From Candidatus Woesearchaeota archaeon (GTDB lineage: Archaea > Nanobdellota > Nanobdellia > Woesearchaeales > SM23-78), in the NCBI GenBank assembly GCA_016933095.1, contig JAFGBP010000050.1:1-16580 (forward strand): 16,580 nt of DNA. Direction: 5' to 3'. The position numbers and the translations under genes were made by a program. Below the pieces are notes generated by a model that was not told where the DNA came from, did no database searches, and was given only the letters and a program-made list of their open reading frames with translations. The stretch's first letter is position 1. Each line of letters starts with the position of its first letter. Shown here in pieces: positions 1 to 7,360 of the stretch.

Positions 1-13
1 ACAGACCATCGGC

Positions 14-850
14 ATGCTTACAGCTGAGCTTGTGAGGAGTATAGAGTCGTTCGTAGAGACCCAGCCGCGCAGCATCGAGGAGGTGGCGAGGCTCATCAAG
101 AAGAACTGGAGGACGGCTGACAAGTACCTTCAGGAAATCGAGCGCGAGCACGGCACCATATCCGTCAAGGTGTTCAGGCCAGGCACAAGGGGTGCCCTTA
201 AGATTGCTTATTGGTCTAGCGTCGAGAAGGCGAGCAGCACTGTCTTCCAAGAGCTCCTCGAGAAAGACATCATGCAGGGCCGGAAGAAGGAGGACTTCTC
301 TGAATTTGACATCTTCCAGCTTGTCAAGGACAAGAACAAGCACGCCTCGGTCGAGAACGCTGCCAAGGAAGACCTCACAGACCTTGACCAGCTGGTGGAG
401 ATCATCAGGGGCACAAGGAAGCAGCTCCTTATATTCTCAGGAAACCTCTCCTTCATCAACTTGAAGAACAAGCAGATAAGGATCTATGATGAAGTCGACT
501 GCCTGATTAAGAGGGGTGTCAGCATCAAGGTCGTATGCAACATCGACCTTGCCGGAAAGGAGAACGTCGAGCGAATGCTCTCCCTGAATTTCAAGAACGC
601 CTGTGAGCAGATCGAGATAAGGCACCGCGAGCAGCCTCTAAGAGGCATGATATCTGACAACAAAGTCATCAGGATCAAGGAGGTCAAGGAGCCCACTGGC
701 AAGATACACGAGCTGAACAAGCGGACGTTCATATTCTACACGATAAGGGATTCTGAGTGGGCCTTGTGGCTCAGCCGCATATTCTGGAAGATGTTCTCGG
801 CATCGATAGACGCGAACAAGAGGATTGCAGAATTGAAGAAGCTGAGATAA
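14..850 (+). CDS. Winged-helix DNA-binding protein with PLD-like C-terminal domain
   Basis: A 278-residue protein. Residues about 3-50 look like a (winged) helix-turn-helix: an IEEVARLIKKNWRTADKYL stretch gives the helix-turn-recognition-helix pattern, followed by a basic wing-like segment (KVFRPGTRG). Residues about 125-275 contain the alternating strand/helix pattern QLLIFSGNLSF ... VSIKVVCNID, which resembles the phospholipase-D-like fold used as an effector domain in TrmB-like archaeal regulators; I see no clear HxK catalytic motif, so it is probably a sensor rather than a nuclease. The likely role is transcriptional regulation; the ligand is unknown. The frame stays open to the window edge (QTIG precedes this Met), so the true start may lie upstream. 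It converges with the PHP gene, 27 bp apart. Domain call is by pattern only. Confidence 0.72.
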   Translation: MLTAELVRSIESFVETQPRSIEEVARLIKKNWRTADKYLQEIEREHGTISVKVFRPGTRGALKIAYWSSVEKASSTVFQELLEKDIMQGRKKEDFSEFDIFQLVKDKNKHASVENAAKEDLTDLDQLVEIIRGTRKQLLIFSGNLSFINLKNKQIRIYDEVDCLIKRGVSIKVVCNIDLAGKENVERMLSLNFKNACEQIEIRHREQPLRGMISDNKVIRIKEVKEPTGKIHELNKRTFIFYTIRDSEWALWLSRIFWKMFSASIDANKRIAELKKLR

Positions 851-877
851 AGCTTTTCTGGCAGCCAAGGGCGGCTA

Positions 878-1852
878 TTATCTAGAAGGACTCGTCAACC
901 TGTTCAGCCAGCGCGCAGGGGTCGAGTCCATGAATATGAAGTATGCTAGCGTGGCGAAGTAAGTGATCGGGTTACGAGCTTTTGTCCTCACCTTAACGTT
1001 CCCTCTCTTCATCTGGCGCACCAGAACGTATCTGAGGCGGGCGTATTCTGAGGGGCTTGCCTTGCTGACGTATCTCTGGAAGAAATTCTTATAGGAAGCC
1101 TCTTGGGGGCCTTGCAGTCCTCCCGGACGTTCCTCAGGTTTCTCTTGCAAACTCAGGTTTCCTCGGAAGCCTTGCTCCTTCTCCCGATAACGTCCCTTCA
1201 GTACCTTGTATTGCTTCCTGGAAACCATAACCCAGGTATAAGTCTTCCCTAACTGGTCTAGCATGTGGCAGTCAGTGCCTCCTATCATCACTTTCTTGTG
1301 CATCTTAGCCTCCCAAGCCGCGCGCAGGTTGAAGTTAAGCAGGTCCTTGTTGAACGGCATGCTAGGATAGAGCGAGCTGTATTCCAAGCCATCAAATAAG
1401 TGCCTCCACTTATCATAATCCTTGCCGATCGCATACTTGAAGAATGGGAAGAAGGGGTGGGCAGCGACCACAAACAGGCTGCTCGCTTTTTCAGATTCCT
1501 TGTATCTGCCAATCATGCTCTCAAGGTCTGGAAAAGTGCTTATGCTCTCAGCATCCTCTTTCTTCATATTGTATATGAGGACATGGCTTCCTTCGATTGT
1601 CTTCTCAATCCCAGGGATGGAGATTAGCCCGCGCTCCTTGGCATATGATTCCAAGCCGCTCATCTCGTCATCATCCAGCATGTGGTCGTGGAGCGTCAGG
1701 CTGAAGGCGCTGAATCCCTGCTCTGCCAACGCGTCGACGAGGTCTCGCGCCGAATAAGAGATCATGTGGGCGTCCTCAGGATCCTCATGAGAGTGCAGAT
1801 GGAAGTCAGCCTTGATGCGCCTGCGCCTCATCTTATGAAGAAAACGGGCCAT
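878..1852 (-). CDS. PHP-domain metal-dependent phosphoesterase
   Basis: A 324-residue protein with the PHP-family metal-binding motifs in order: DFHLHS at 16-21, HDH at 55-57, GIE at 81-83 followed by GSHVLIYN, AHP at 131-133 and GGTDCH at 191-196. These supply the His/Asp/Glu ligands of the trinuclear metal site, so catalytic activity (phosphoester hydrolysis) is expected; the substrate cannot be told from sequence. Residues about 215-324 form a basic extension not typical of minimal PHP proteins, with a hydrophobic stretch (ITYFATLAYFIFM) near 297-309 that could be a membrane-associated helix. The start is supported by a TATA box centred 26 nt upstream (1874-1881), meaning a leaderless mRNA. 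It is convergent with the upstream regulator. Confidence 0.85.
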   Translation of the reverse strand: MARFLHKMRRRRIKADFHLHSHEDPEDAHMISYSARDLVDALAEQGFSAFSLTLHDHMLDDDEMSGLESYAKERGLISIPGIEKTIEGSHVLIYNMKKEDAESISTFPDLESMIGRYKESEKASSLFVVAAHPFFPFFKYAIGKDYDKWRHLFDGLEYSSLYPSMPFNKDLLNFNLRAAWEAKMHKKVMIGGTDCHMLDQLGKTYTWVMVSRKQYKVLKGRYREKEQGFRGNLSLQEKPEERPGGLQGPQEASYKNFFQRYVSKASPSEYARLRYVLVRQMKRGNVKVRTKARNPITYFATLAYFIFMDSTPARWLNRLTSPSR

Positions 1853-1873
1853 GAGAATGGGATGAGAAGGATG

Positions 1874-1881
1874 TATATAAA
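1874..1881 (-). promoter_or_regulatory. TATA box of PHP gene
   Basis: TATATAAA on + (TTTATATA on -), centred 26 nt before the ATG at 1852, the spacing of a leaderless archaeal promoter. The box is nearly symmetric and could also fire toward the structured element at 1930-2110. Confidence 0.7.
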
Positions 1882-1929
1882 TTTTTGGTGGAACTGCAGA
1901 GGGGATTATGAGAGGTCATGAGGTCATGC

Positions 1930-2110
1930 ACGGGCTGCGTCCAGAATCTACTGGCCGCGCTCCGTATAACCCGTTACGCTGGGTTAGCGCGCAAGGTGCG
2001 ACCTGCGCTCACTATCGTTCGCTTAGTCCCACGCTTAATGATGGCCGAGTCTAGAGCCTTCGCCTGTTTAATTGTCATACTGCGCTAGGCGGCCTTTCTG
2101 GACGCACCCC
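1930..2110. other. Base-paired intergenic element A, candidate structured RNA
   Basis: About 180 bp between the divergent PHP and SRP-RNA promoters with no credible ORF but extensive nested pairing: 1936-1946 (TGCGTCCAGAA) with 2096-2106, 1953-1958 (GGCCGC) with 2089-2094, 1986-1990 (AGCGC) with 2082-2086, and a local hairpin AACCC/GGGTT at 1968-1985. The helices are concentric, as in a single RNA closed by its ends. TATA-like boxes flank it on both sides (1874-1881, 2127-2134) and both are near-symmetric, so the transcribed strand is undecided; the - strand start expected from 2127-2134 falls near 2104, at the foot of the outer helix. It shares GCCGAGTCTA (2044-2053) with element B. I found no RNase P, 5S or box C/D signature. 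Confidence 0.45.
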
Positions 2111-2126
2111 CTCATGCACGAATACC

Positions 2127-2134
2127 TTTAAAAA
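2127..2134 (+). promoter_or_regulatory. TATA box of SRP RNA
   Basis: TTTAAAAA preceded by ACC, upstream of the SRP RNA 5' helix. Standard spacing would place the RNA start at about 2150-2157, slightly inside the helix-derived 5' end given for the RNA, so that end is uncertain by about 10 nt. Confidence 0.65.
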
Positions 2135-2143
2135 CCCTTATCC

Positions 2144-2367
2144 CCTCCCTCTCCTTGCTAGGCTGGGCGGCTTATCCTCGCCTGTTACCCATAACGGATA
2201 TTTGTGGGGGCCGAAGCCTGAGGGGCGGCTTGTCTGCCAGGCTTGAGTCCTGTGTAAACCGTCGATGCTCTGTCCTCATTGACTCTGGTCTTCGTGAATC
2301 GAGTCAGGTCGGGAACGAAGCAGCTCTAAGCATTGATTAGGGTGCTTTGAGGGTTGCGGAGCGGAGG
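2144..2367 (+). ncRNA. ffs: Archaeal 7S SRP RNA
   Basis: RNA component of the signal recognition particle, which targets nascent membrane and secreted proteins. The helix 8 signature is clear at about 2305-2335: GTCAGGT, a GGAA tetraloop, then GAAGCAGC and CTCTAAG; the loop-closing pair is G-C where the common form has C-G, a compensated change. The Alu-side motifs GGGCGG ... CCTGTTACCC and GGGGCCGAAGCCTGAGGGGC (2163-2227) match archaeal 7S RNA, as does GGGTGCTTTGAGGG near 2340-2353. TCGATGCT and AGCATTGA pair as helix 5. The ends are set by CCTCC (2144-2148) pairing with GGAGG (2363-2367) as helix 1. About 224 nt is short against roughly 300 nt in most archaea, with helix 6 apparently reduced. 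The gene has its own TATA box. Confidence 0.9.
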
Positions 2368-2434
2368 AATACGCAGGGTCAACTCTTGTTTGACTGGCAA
2401 GTCCACCCTTGGGCACGCATTTATTTCTGGCAAA

Positions 2435-2552
2435 TTTATAAATTTAAATCAGTCTCCCCGGGCAGAATGCGGCTTGAAACTACCCGGTCAATCCTGCGGC
2501 CATACGAGATGCGGGACATATACAAAGCTTTGAATAGAAAGTGGATGCTTTC
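2435..2552 (+). other. Orphan TATA box with possible small transcript
   Basis: TTTATAAA at 2435-2442 is followed 28 nt later by an ATG at 2467 that opens a 55-codon frame running into the antisense of the neighbouring metalloprotease gene. The same stretch forms hairpins: 2458-2465 with 2480-2487 (CCGGGCAG/CTACCCGG, fully paired only in - strand RNA) and TCCTGC with GCGGGA about 2491-2516, followed by ACA. It could be a leaderless microprotein, a small RNA, or the 3' structure of the - strand gene. Nothing decides between these. Confidence 0.25.
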
Positions 2553-3497
2553 TCAGGCAAGAATAGTCTCCAGTTCGGAAACTGAGTTCTCCCGCAATAC
2601 ATCTGCAAATACGCTTTTTCCTTTAATGGTTTGAAGAACAGCGAAAAAGGTGTGGCCTATTGCGTAATTGTTGAGTCTCTTTTTCCAGTTGAAAGAGAAA
2701 TCAGGATAGCACAGCTGTTCAGTTGTTGCCTTTATGCCCATATCGTCGCATATCCAGCAAAAACTAGCTCTCAAATGGTCAAGGCTATTCAAAACATTCG
2801 GAACAAAGTATCTTCTGTCATCTTTTAACAAAGCGTATTGCCGCGACATATTTAGCGCCACGCCGCACGCGTGACCCTCTCTTAGGCACCTAACATCATT
2901 ATAGAAACCAACATCATATTGGGCGTGATGTGCCGACTCATGGAAAATCGCACAATCCATTTCAATCTCGGACATGGATTCGGGGAGCCGTATCATGCCT
3001 GGAATATAGTCCGCCCTATTTGCTGCACTTATGCTGTCGGAAATTAGCAACCCGTATATTACGGGTGAAATGGTCAGGTTAAAATAAGTAAGATAAGGAA
3101 GGGCTGAAGTGGTGTCGTTGCTAAATGAGAATGAGAATAATCCTGACGAAATGGTGGCAAGACATAGTAAGCTGAGCACATGTATCTGTCTATGGTTTGA
3201 TTTCTGCTTGATTGCAGGCGTGCTGTTTTGGCGTATGCCAAGAAAGGCGTCCATTTCTTGAGTAATATCGCCAAGCCGTCGCTCCAATTCAGCCGGCACT
3301 GGATTGATTTTCGGTGCGTGAAAAAATCCCATAATTTCTTTATTACTTATGCTGGCAAGCTCAGTCACTTCCCGTTTAATCAGGTATTTGATGATTTCTG
3401 GATTGTCACGGCTTTTTAGAAATTTTTTTATGCGCAGGGAATACTCTTTATTCTTGCCGATGTTTAAACCACAGTATCTATCATCGAGCCAACCCAT
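2553..3497 (-). CDS. Membrane-associated HExxH zinc metallopeptidase-like protein
   Basis: A 314-residue protein of no family I recognise. Two hydrophobic segments at about 104-125 and 135-153 suggest a membrane hairpin. After it comes HESAH at 186-190, a zinc HExxH motif, and 17 residues later REGHACG (206-212), whose Glu207 is placed like the third ligand of gluzincin peptidases (HExxH plus EGxA-like helix). Residues 1-100 are charged and helical, without a signal peptide. Protease activity is inferred from these motifs only. The start is supported by a TATA box centred 25 nt upstream (3518-3527), squeezed between this gene and the end of leuS. Base composition looks more AT-rich than leuS or the ribosomal genes, consistent with recent gain. 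A second, unrelated HExxH protein lies on the other side of leuS. Confidence 0.7.
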   Translation of the reverse strand: MGWLDDRYCGLNIGKNKEYSLRIKKFLKSRDNPEIIKYLIKREVTELASISNKEIMGFFHAPKINPVPAELERRLGDITQEMDAFLGIRQNSTPAIKQKSNHRQIHVLSLLCLATISSGLFSFSFSNDTTSALPYLTYFNLTISPVIYGLLISDSISAANRADYIPGMIRLPESMSEIEMDCAIFHESAHHAQYDVGFYNDVRCLREGHACGVALNMSRQYALLKDDRRYFVPNVLNSLDHLRASFCWICDDMGIKATTEQLCYPDFSFNWKKRLNNYAIGHTFFAVLQTIKGKSVFADVLRENSVSELETILA

Positions 3498-3517
3498 CCT
3501 ACAGAGAATCGAGGCTA

Positions 3518-3527
3518 TTTTTAAAAA
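3518..3527 (-). promoter_or_regulatory. TATA box of membrane metallopeptidase gene
   Basis: Palindromic TTTTTAAAAA centred 25 nt before the ATG at 3497; lies just past the leuS stop codon, so the gene is transcribed separately from leuS and its mRNA is probably leaderless. Confidence 0.65.
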
Positions 3528-3535
3528 GGTATTGC

Positions 3536-6241
3536 TTAGTTCATCACTATCGCTGGCTTTCCAGGGCTTGCGTTCTTTGCCTTCTGTTCCTTAGAGTCCT
3601 CTGCAAGCACGATCTCAACCTGGCATCCGAACTCTTTTGCCAAAGTTTCCTTGGCTTCGTCTAGCATCTTCTTCTCTGCGTCCTGGCCTAGCATGACGTT
3701 AGGGAGCTTTGAAGGGTCTTTTATGACTGACGGTACGATCTTCATCACGTCCTGGCCGTGCTTCTTCAGATCCGTTGCCATGACGGCCTTGATAATCTCT
3801 CCTGGATTTCTGGTCTCTTCGATCTTTTTCTTTAGCATGTCAAAGAGCTCGTACTTCCATTTAGGGGACACGATTATTATGGCCTTGGAGACCTTGTCAA
3901 GCCCTGCAAGCTTCTTCACAGCGTTGATGTCAGTCCTGATGCCATCGACGAGCGCGTCTCCAGCGTCCAGCCTATCATCTATCAGATTCTCATCTGCTTT
4001 CGGCCATGGTTCGAGGGAGAGGAACTCCTTATGTCCAAGCTTCTCCCAGAGCTCTTCTGTCATGTGAGGGCAGAACGGGTGGATTATCTTGATGAATGCT
4101 TCCATGTCTTTGCGGTCCACTTCCTCATGCTCTATGTATTCGAATGTCTCCCTGATCTTGATGAGTGCAAGGTTGTACTTGAAGCCCTCTATGTCAGAGG
4201 TCACATCCCTTATCGCCTTGTGGATCTTGTTCTTGACCTTTGCGCTTGACTGGCCTATCTTCTCGTGCGTGAGCGCGCTGTACATCTTTGATACGAACTT
4301 GTGGGCTGATTCCATGCCATTGTCGTTCCACACGCTGTTGCTGTCAGGCGAAGCCAGGCTCATGAGGTTGAACCTCAGCGAGTCTGCAGAGTACTTTTCT
4401 ATAGTCTCGATCGGGTTGACAACGTTCCCTAAACTCTTGCTCATCTTGTTGCCGTCTGGACCGTGGAGCATCCCCTGGTTGAACAGCCTCGGGAAGGGCT
4501 CGTCAACATCGACCATCTTCATATCCCTAAGGGCCTTTGCAAAGAAACGCGCGTAGATGAGGTGCATGCACGCGTGCTCTGCGCCTCCGATGTACTGGTC
4601 GACAGGCATCCAGTAATCTGCCTTCTTCCTGTCAAAGGCTGCCTTGTCGTTCTTGCTGTCGCAGTACCTAAGGAAATACCATGATGAGTCGAAGAAGGTG
4701 TCCATGGTGTCGGTCTCTCGCCTTGCTGCTCCGCCACACTTCGGGCACTTGGCCTTGACAAAGCTCTTGCTCGACGCCAATGGATTGCCTGATCCGAACT
4801 TGACGTCTTTCGGCAGGAGGATGGGGAGGTCCTTCTCGGCGACAGGCACGACTCCGCACTTTTCACAGTAGACCATCGGAATTGGAGTTCCCCAATACCT
4901 CTGACGCGACACGAGCCAGTCCCTGAACTTGTAGTTGAAGGTCTTCTTTCCCAAGCCCTTCTTCTCAAGGACAGACTGCATCTTCTTGATCGCTTCCTCG
5001 CTTGAGAGGCCTGTGAACTCTCCTGAATTGACAAGGATGCCGTAATCAGTGAATGCTCTCTTCAGCTCTTCAAGCTTCTTGTCCTTTCCAGGATGGACCA
5101 CTTCCTTGATCTGGATGTCATATTTCTTCGCGAACTCGAAGTCTCTCTGGTCGTGGGCCGGCACTGCCATCACCATGCCGCAGCCGTACTCTGCAATGAC
5201 AAAGTTCCCTGCCCACACAGGGATCTTCTCTCCAGTGAAAGGATTCACTGCATAGCTGCCTGTAAATACCCCGTCCTTGTCAAGGGCTTCTAGCTCTTTC
5301 TCGCTCACACTCTTGATCTTCTTTAGGAACGCATCGACTGCAGGTTTTTGCTCAGGAGTGACTAGCTCGCCAAGCCTTGGGTGCTGGGCAGCGACGACCA
5401 TGAACGTGACCCCAAATATCGTGTCAACCCTGGTCGTGAATATCGGCCATTTCTTGCCGCCGATCTCGAACTCGATCTCTGTGCCGTAGCTCTTCCCTAT
5501 CCAGTTCTCCTGCATTATCTTTATTCTTTCTGGCCACTGCAGCTTCTTGATGTCATCCAATAGCTCTTCGGCGTAGGCTGTCGTCTTGATGAACCATTGC
5601 TCCAAGTGCTTGGTCTCGACATCTGTGTCGGTGTGCCTCCAACACTTGCCAGAGTGCACCTGCTCGTTCGCTAGGACGGTGTTGCAGTCAGGGCACCAGT
5701 TGACAGCGCTCTTCTTCCTGTAGACCAGGCCTTTCTCAAAGAACTTGATGAAGAAGTATTGGTTCCACTTGTAGTATTCCGGGACGCAAGTCGCGATCTT
5801 CCTTCCCCAAGAATAGCTAAGGCCAAGCGCGTGCTGCTGCATCACGAAGTTCTTCATGGAGTTCTCAGTGTAGCTCGCCGGGTGCTCTCCTGCTTTTATG
5901 GCCGCGTTCTCCGCCGGAAGGCCGAATGCGTCGTAGCCCATCGGATAGAGGACGTTGAAGCCATTCATCCTCTTGAACCTTGCAAAGATGTCACCGATCG
6001 TGTAGTTCAAGGAGTGGCCCATGTGAAGCCCTGCCCCGGAAGGGTATGGGAACATCTCAAGGACATAGCATTTCTTCTTCTCCGGATCTTCGAAGACATC
6101 GAATACCTCTTTCTCCTGCCAGCGCTTCTGCCACTTCTTCTCGAGCACAGAGAAGTCAACTTTCCGGTCATCCCTGCTATCTTTCGGGCTTTGAGACTGG
6201 CTTGCGTAGTCTTTGCCATCCTTGTTTTCAGCTCTTGCCAT
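3536..6241 (-). CDS. leuS: Leucyl-tRNA synthetase, bacterial-type core
   Basis: Charges tRNA-Leu with leucine. The 901-residue sequence has HMGH (class I HIGH motif) in a HMGHSLNYTIGDIFARFKRM context, the first zinc knuckle CPDC ... CWRH, the CP1 editing domain (TTRVDTIFG; VPAHDQRDFEFA with the editing Asp region), a second zinc site (CEKC ... CPKC), the DTMDTFFDSSWYF signature, and KMSKS as NKMSKSLGN. The HIGH-region wording and editing-domain position are those of bacterial LeuRS, not the archaeal/eukaryal form. The leucine-specific insert before KMSKS is absent (only HGPDG). By contrast the C-terminus (a segment ending KNASPGKPAI) resembles archaeal LeuRS tails. The start has a TATA box 29 nt upstream (6267-6274), so it is leaderless and monocistronic. 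A cognate tRNA-Leu(GAG) lies in the same window. Confidence 0.97.
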   Translation of the reverse strand: MARAENKDGKDYASQSQSPKDSRDDRKVDFSVLEKKWQKRWQEKEVFDVFEDPEKKKCYVLEMFPYPSGAGLHMGHSLNYTIGDIFARFKRMNGFNVLYPMGYDAFGLPAENAAIKAGEHPASYTENSMKNFVMQQHALGLSYSWGRKIATCVPEYYKWNQYFFIKFFEKGLVYRKKSAVNWCPDCNTVLANEQVHSGKCWRHTDTDVETKHLEQWFIKTTAYAEELLDDIKKLQWPERIKIMQENWIGKSYGTEIEFEIGGKKWPIFTTRVDTIFGVTFMVVAAQHPRLGELVTPEQKPAVDAFLKKIKSVSEKELEALDKDGVFTGSYAVNPFTGEKIPVWAGNFVIAEYGCGMVMAVPAHDQRDFEFAKKYDIQIKEVVHPGKDKKLEELKRAFTDYGILVNSGEFTGLSSEEAIKKMQSVLEKKGLGKKTFNYKFRDWLVSRQRYWGTPIPMVYCEKCGVVPVAEKDLPILLPKDVKFGSGNPLASSKSFVKAKCPKCGGAARRETDTMDTFFDSSWYFLRYCDSKNDKAAFDRKKADYWMPVDQYIGGAEHACMHLIYARFFAKALRDMKMVDVDEPFPRLFNQGMLHGPDGNKMSKSLGNVVNPIETIEKYSADSLRFNLMSLASPDSNSVWNDNGMESAHKFVSKMYSALTHEKIGQSSAKVKNKIHKAIRDVTSDIEGFKYNLALIKIRETFEYIEHEEVDRKDMEAFIKIIHPFCPHMTEELWEKLGHKEFLSLEPWPKADENLIDDRLDAGDALVDGIRTDINAVKKLAGLDKVSKAIIIVSPKWKYELFDMLKKKIEETRNPGEIIKAVMATDLKKHGQDVMKIVPSVIKDPSKLPNVMLGQDAEKKMLDEAKETLAKEFGCQVEIVLAEDSKEQKAKNASPGKPAIVMN

Positions 6242-6266
6242 GTCTAGAATAGAGGAAAATCTTGGC

Positions 6267-6274
6267 TTTTAAAG
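6267..6274 (-). promoter_or_regulatory. TATA box of leuS
   Basis: CTTTAAAA on the - strand, centred about 29 nt before the ATG at 6241; implies a leaderless or nearly leaderless mRNA. Confidence 0.7.
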
Positions 6275-6310
6275 TTATTGATTCGAGCAGCCTTAGCCCG
6301 CATTCCAGTC

Positions 6311-7303
6311 TTAGTTCCTTTCCACCAAGCATTGGTATGCGCTTTCTTCCAAATCTGCGAAGTAATTGTAATACTTAGGGTTCTCTCGTTTCATCTTCTC
6401 ATTGGAATCCTTGCTCGTGTAGTATTCAGAGAACGCGTTTGCAAATCCTTCTGTTGATTTCATAATTCCGTTGGGCTCCTTATCACCGCATCCTTCTCCT
6501 TTGCCTGCAACGAAGATGTAATCGCAGTAGATTTCTGTCCAGGTACTGAATTCTGAGAGTTTCCTAGCCGCTCCACCCGCCAAGCCTTTTGGAAGGCAAG
6601 CATCTCCCATAAAACGGTCAATTATGTGCCCTAACTCATGCATAAGGACGAAATCGCTTCCATTGCAGTTTAGGAAGGCAATGGCATAATTGACCTTTTC
6701 TTCTGGAAGATACTCCTCTATTTGTATTTGTATTCCGCAGAAACATTTTACCCCATATGACCTTAAAGTGGCATCATGCCGCTCCTTGAGCCGATCAGGC
6801 AAGTAGCTTGCATCAGGAACTATCATCAACTTAGCCCCTGCTTTGCGAAGCACCTTTAAGTATTGGCTTGGAAGATTGGAAATGGTTCTGAGCGCGATCT
6901 CGGCTGGTAAGTCATTATCATCCGATATAAGTATGTAGTCAAGGCCGCTTCTCTGACCGCTCTTCAAGCCCACCCTTGAATTAGAGGTGTCTTTCTTCAG
7001 GAATTCATCTATTGAGAACGCCCACCCAGGCATCGGTGTCGATAAATCTCCCGCGACCTTTGTTTGCTGAGGCGTGAGGTATCGTTCTGAAGACGTATCT
7101 ACGACGCATTCGGTCTCGGAAAGAGACCTATTCAAAAGCACATAGTCATCAATTGCTTTCACCCCATAGAAACCTAATAAGGAAAAAAATGGCAGAGAAG
7201 CCAGGCATAAAGCATACTTTGACGCCCTCTTCAAAGGACTCTGACGCCTTCGGCTCATCTTATTGCTGCTTGTTTTCAACCCACACCACCAAGTCTGAAA
7301 CAT
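6311..7303 (-). CDS. Membrane-anchored lethal-factor-like (ATLF) zinc metalloprotease
   Basis: A 330-residue protein with a basic N-terminus and one hydrophobic segment (about 32-50), a signal-anchor that would place the catalytic part outside the cell. HELGH at 222-226 binds zinc and TEGFANAFSEYY at 284-295 supplies the third ligand (Glu285) in the E-FA--F--Y pattern of the anthrax lethal factor / Pro-Pro endopeptidase-like fold. Upstream of it, YGVKCFCGIQ and the preceding strand-helix pattern also fit that fold. Nine cysteines, most after residue 180, suggest disulfides. Substrate unknown. The start at 7303 is supported by TATTTTAA 28 nt upstream (7328-7335); a Met at 7258 is the alternative. 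The family call is by motif, moderately sure. Confidence 0.75.
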   Translation of the reverse strand: MFQTWWCGLKTSSNKMSRRRQSPLKRASKYALCLASLPFFSLLGFYGVKAIDDYVLLNRSLSETECVVDTSSERYLTPQQTKVAGDLSTPMPGWAFSIDEFLKKDTSNSRVGLKSGQRSGLDYILISDDNDLPAEIALRTISNLPSQYLKVLRKAGAKLMIVPDASYLPDRLKERHDATLRSYGVKCFCGIQIQIEEYLPEEKVNYAIAFLNCNGSDFVLMHELGHIIDRFMGDACLPKGLAGGAARKLSEFSTWTEIYCDYIFVAGKGEGCGDKEPNGIMKSTEGFANAFSEYYTSKDSNEKMKRENPKYYNYFADLEESAYQCLVERN

Positions 7304-7327
7304 TTTCTGGAAAGAAAAGATTTTTCA

Positions 7328-7335
7328 TTAAAATA
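7328..7335 (-). promoter_or_regulatory. TATA box of ATLF-like protease gene
   Basis: TATTTTAA on the - strand, centred about 28 nt before the ATG at 7303 and 26 bp after the stop of the preceding gene; selects the upstream of two candidate Met codons. Confidence 0.6.
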
Positions 7336-7360
7336 TGGCTCAGGATTTGCTTAGGACTTT

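Noticed and set aside
850..878. Hairpin AGCC/GGCT between the convergent first two genes as a bidirectional terminator
   Set aside because: Only four base pairs and no T-run on either strand.
1930..2110. RNase P RNA
   Set aside because: No GGAAAGUC-type CR-I or ACAGAA-type CR-V sequence could be found on either strand, and the element is too short.
4519..5034. Long frames on both strands within leuS, for example 4519-5034 and 5759-6247
   Set aside because: They are alternate-frame shadows of a clearly conserved synthetase, with Ser/Arg-rich translations and no own promoter or ribosome-binding site.
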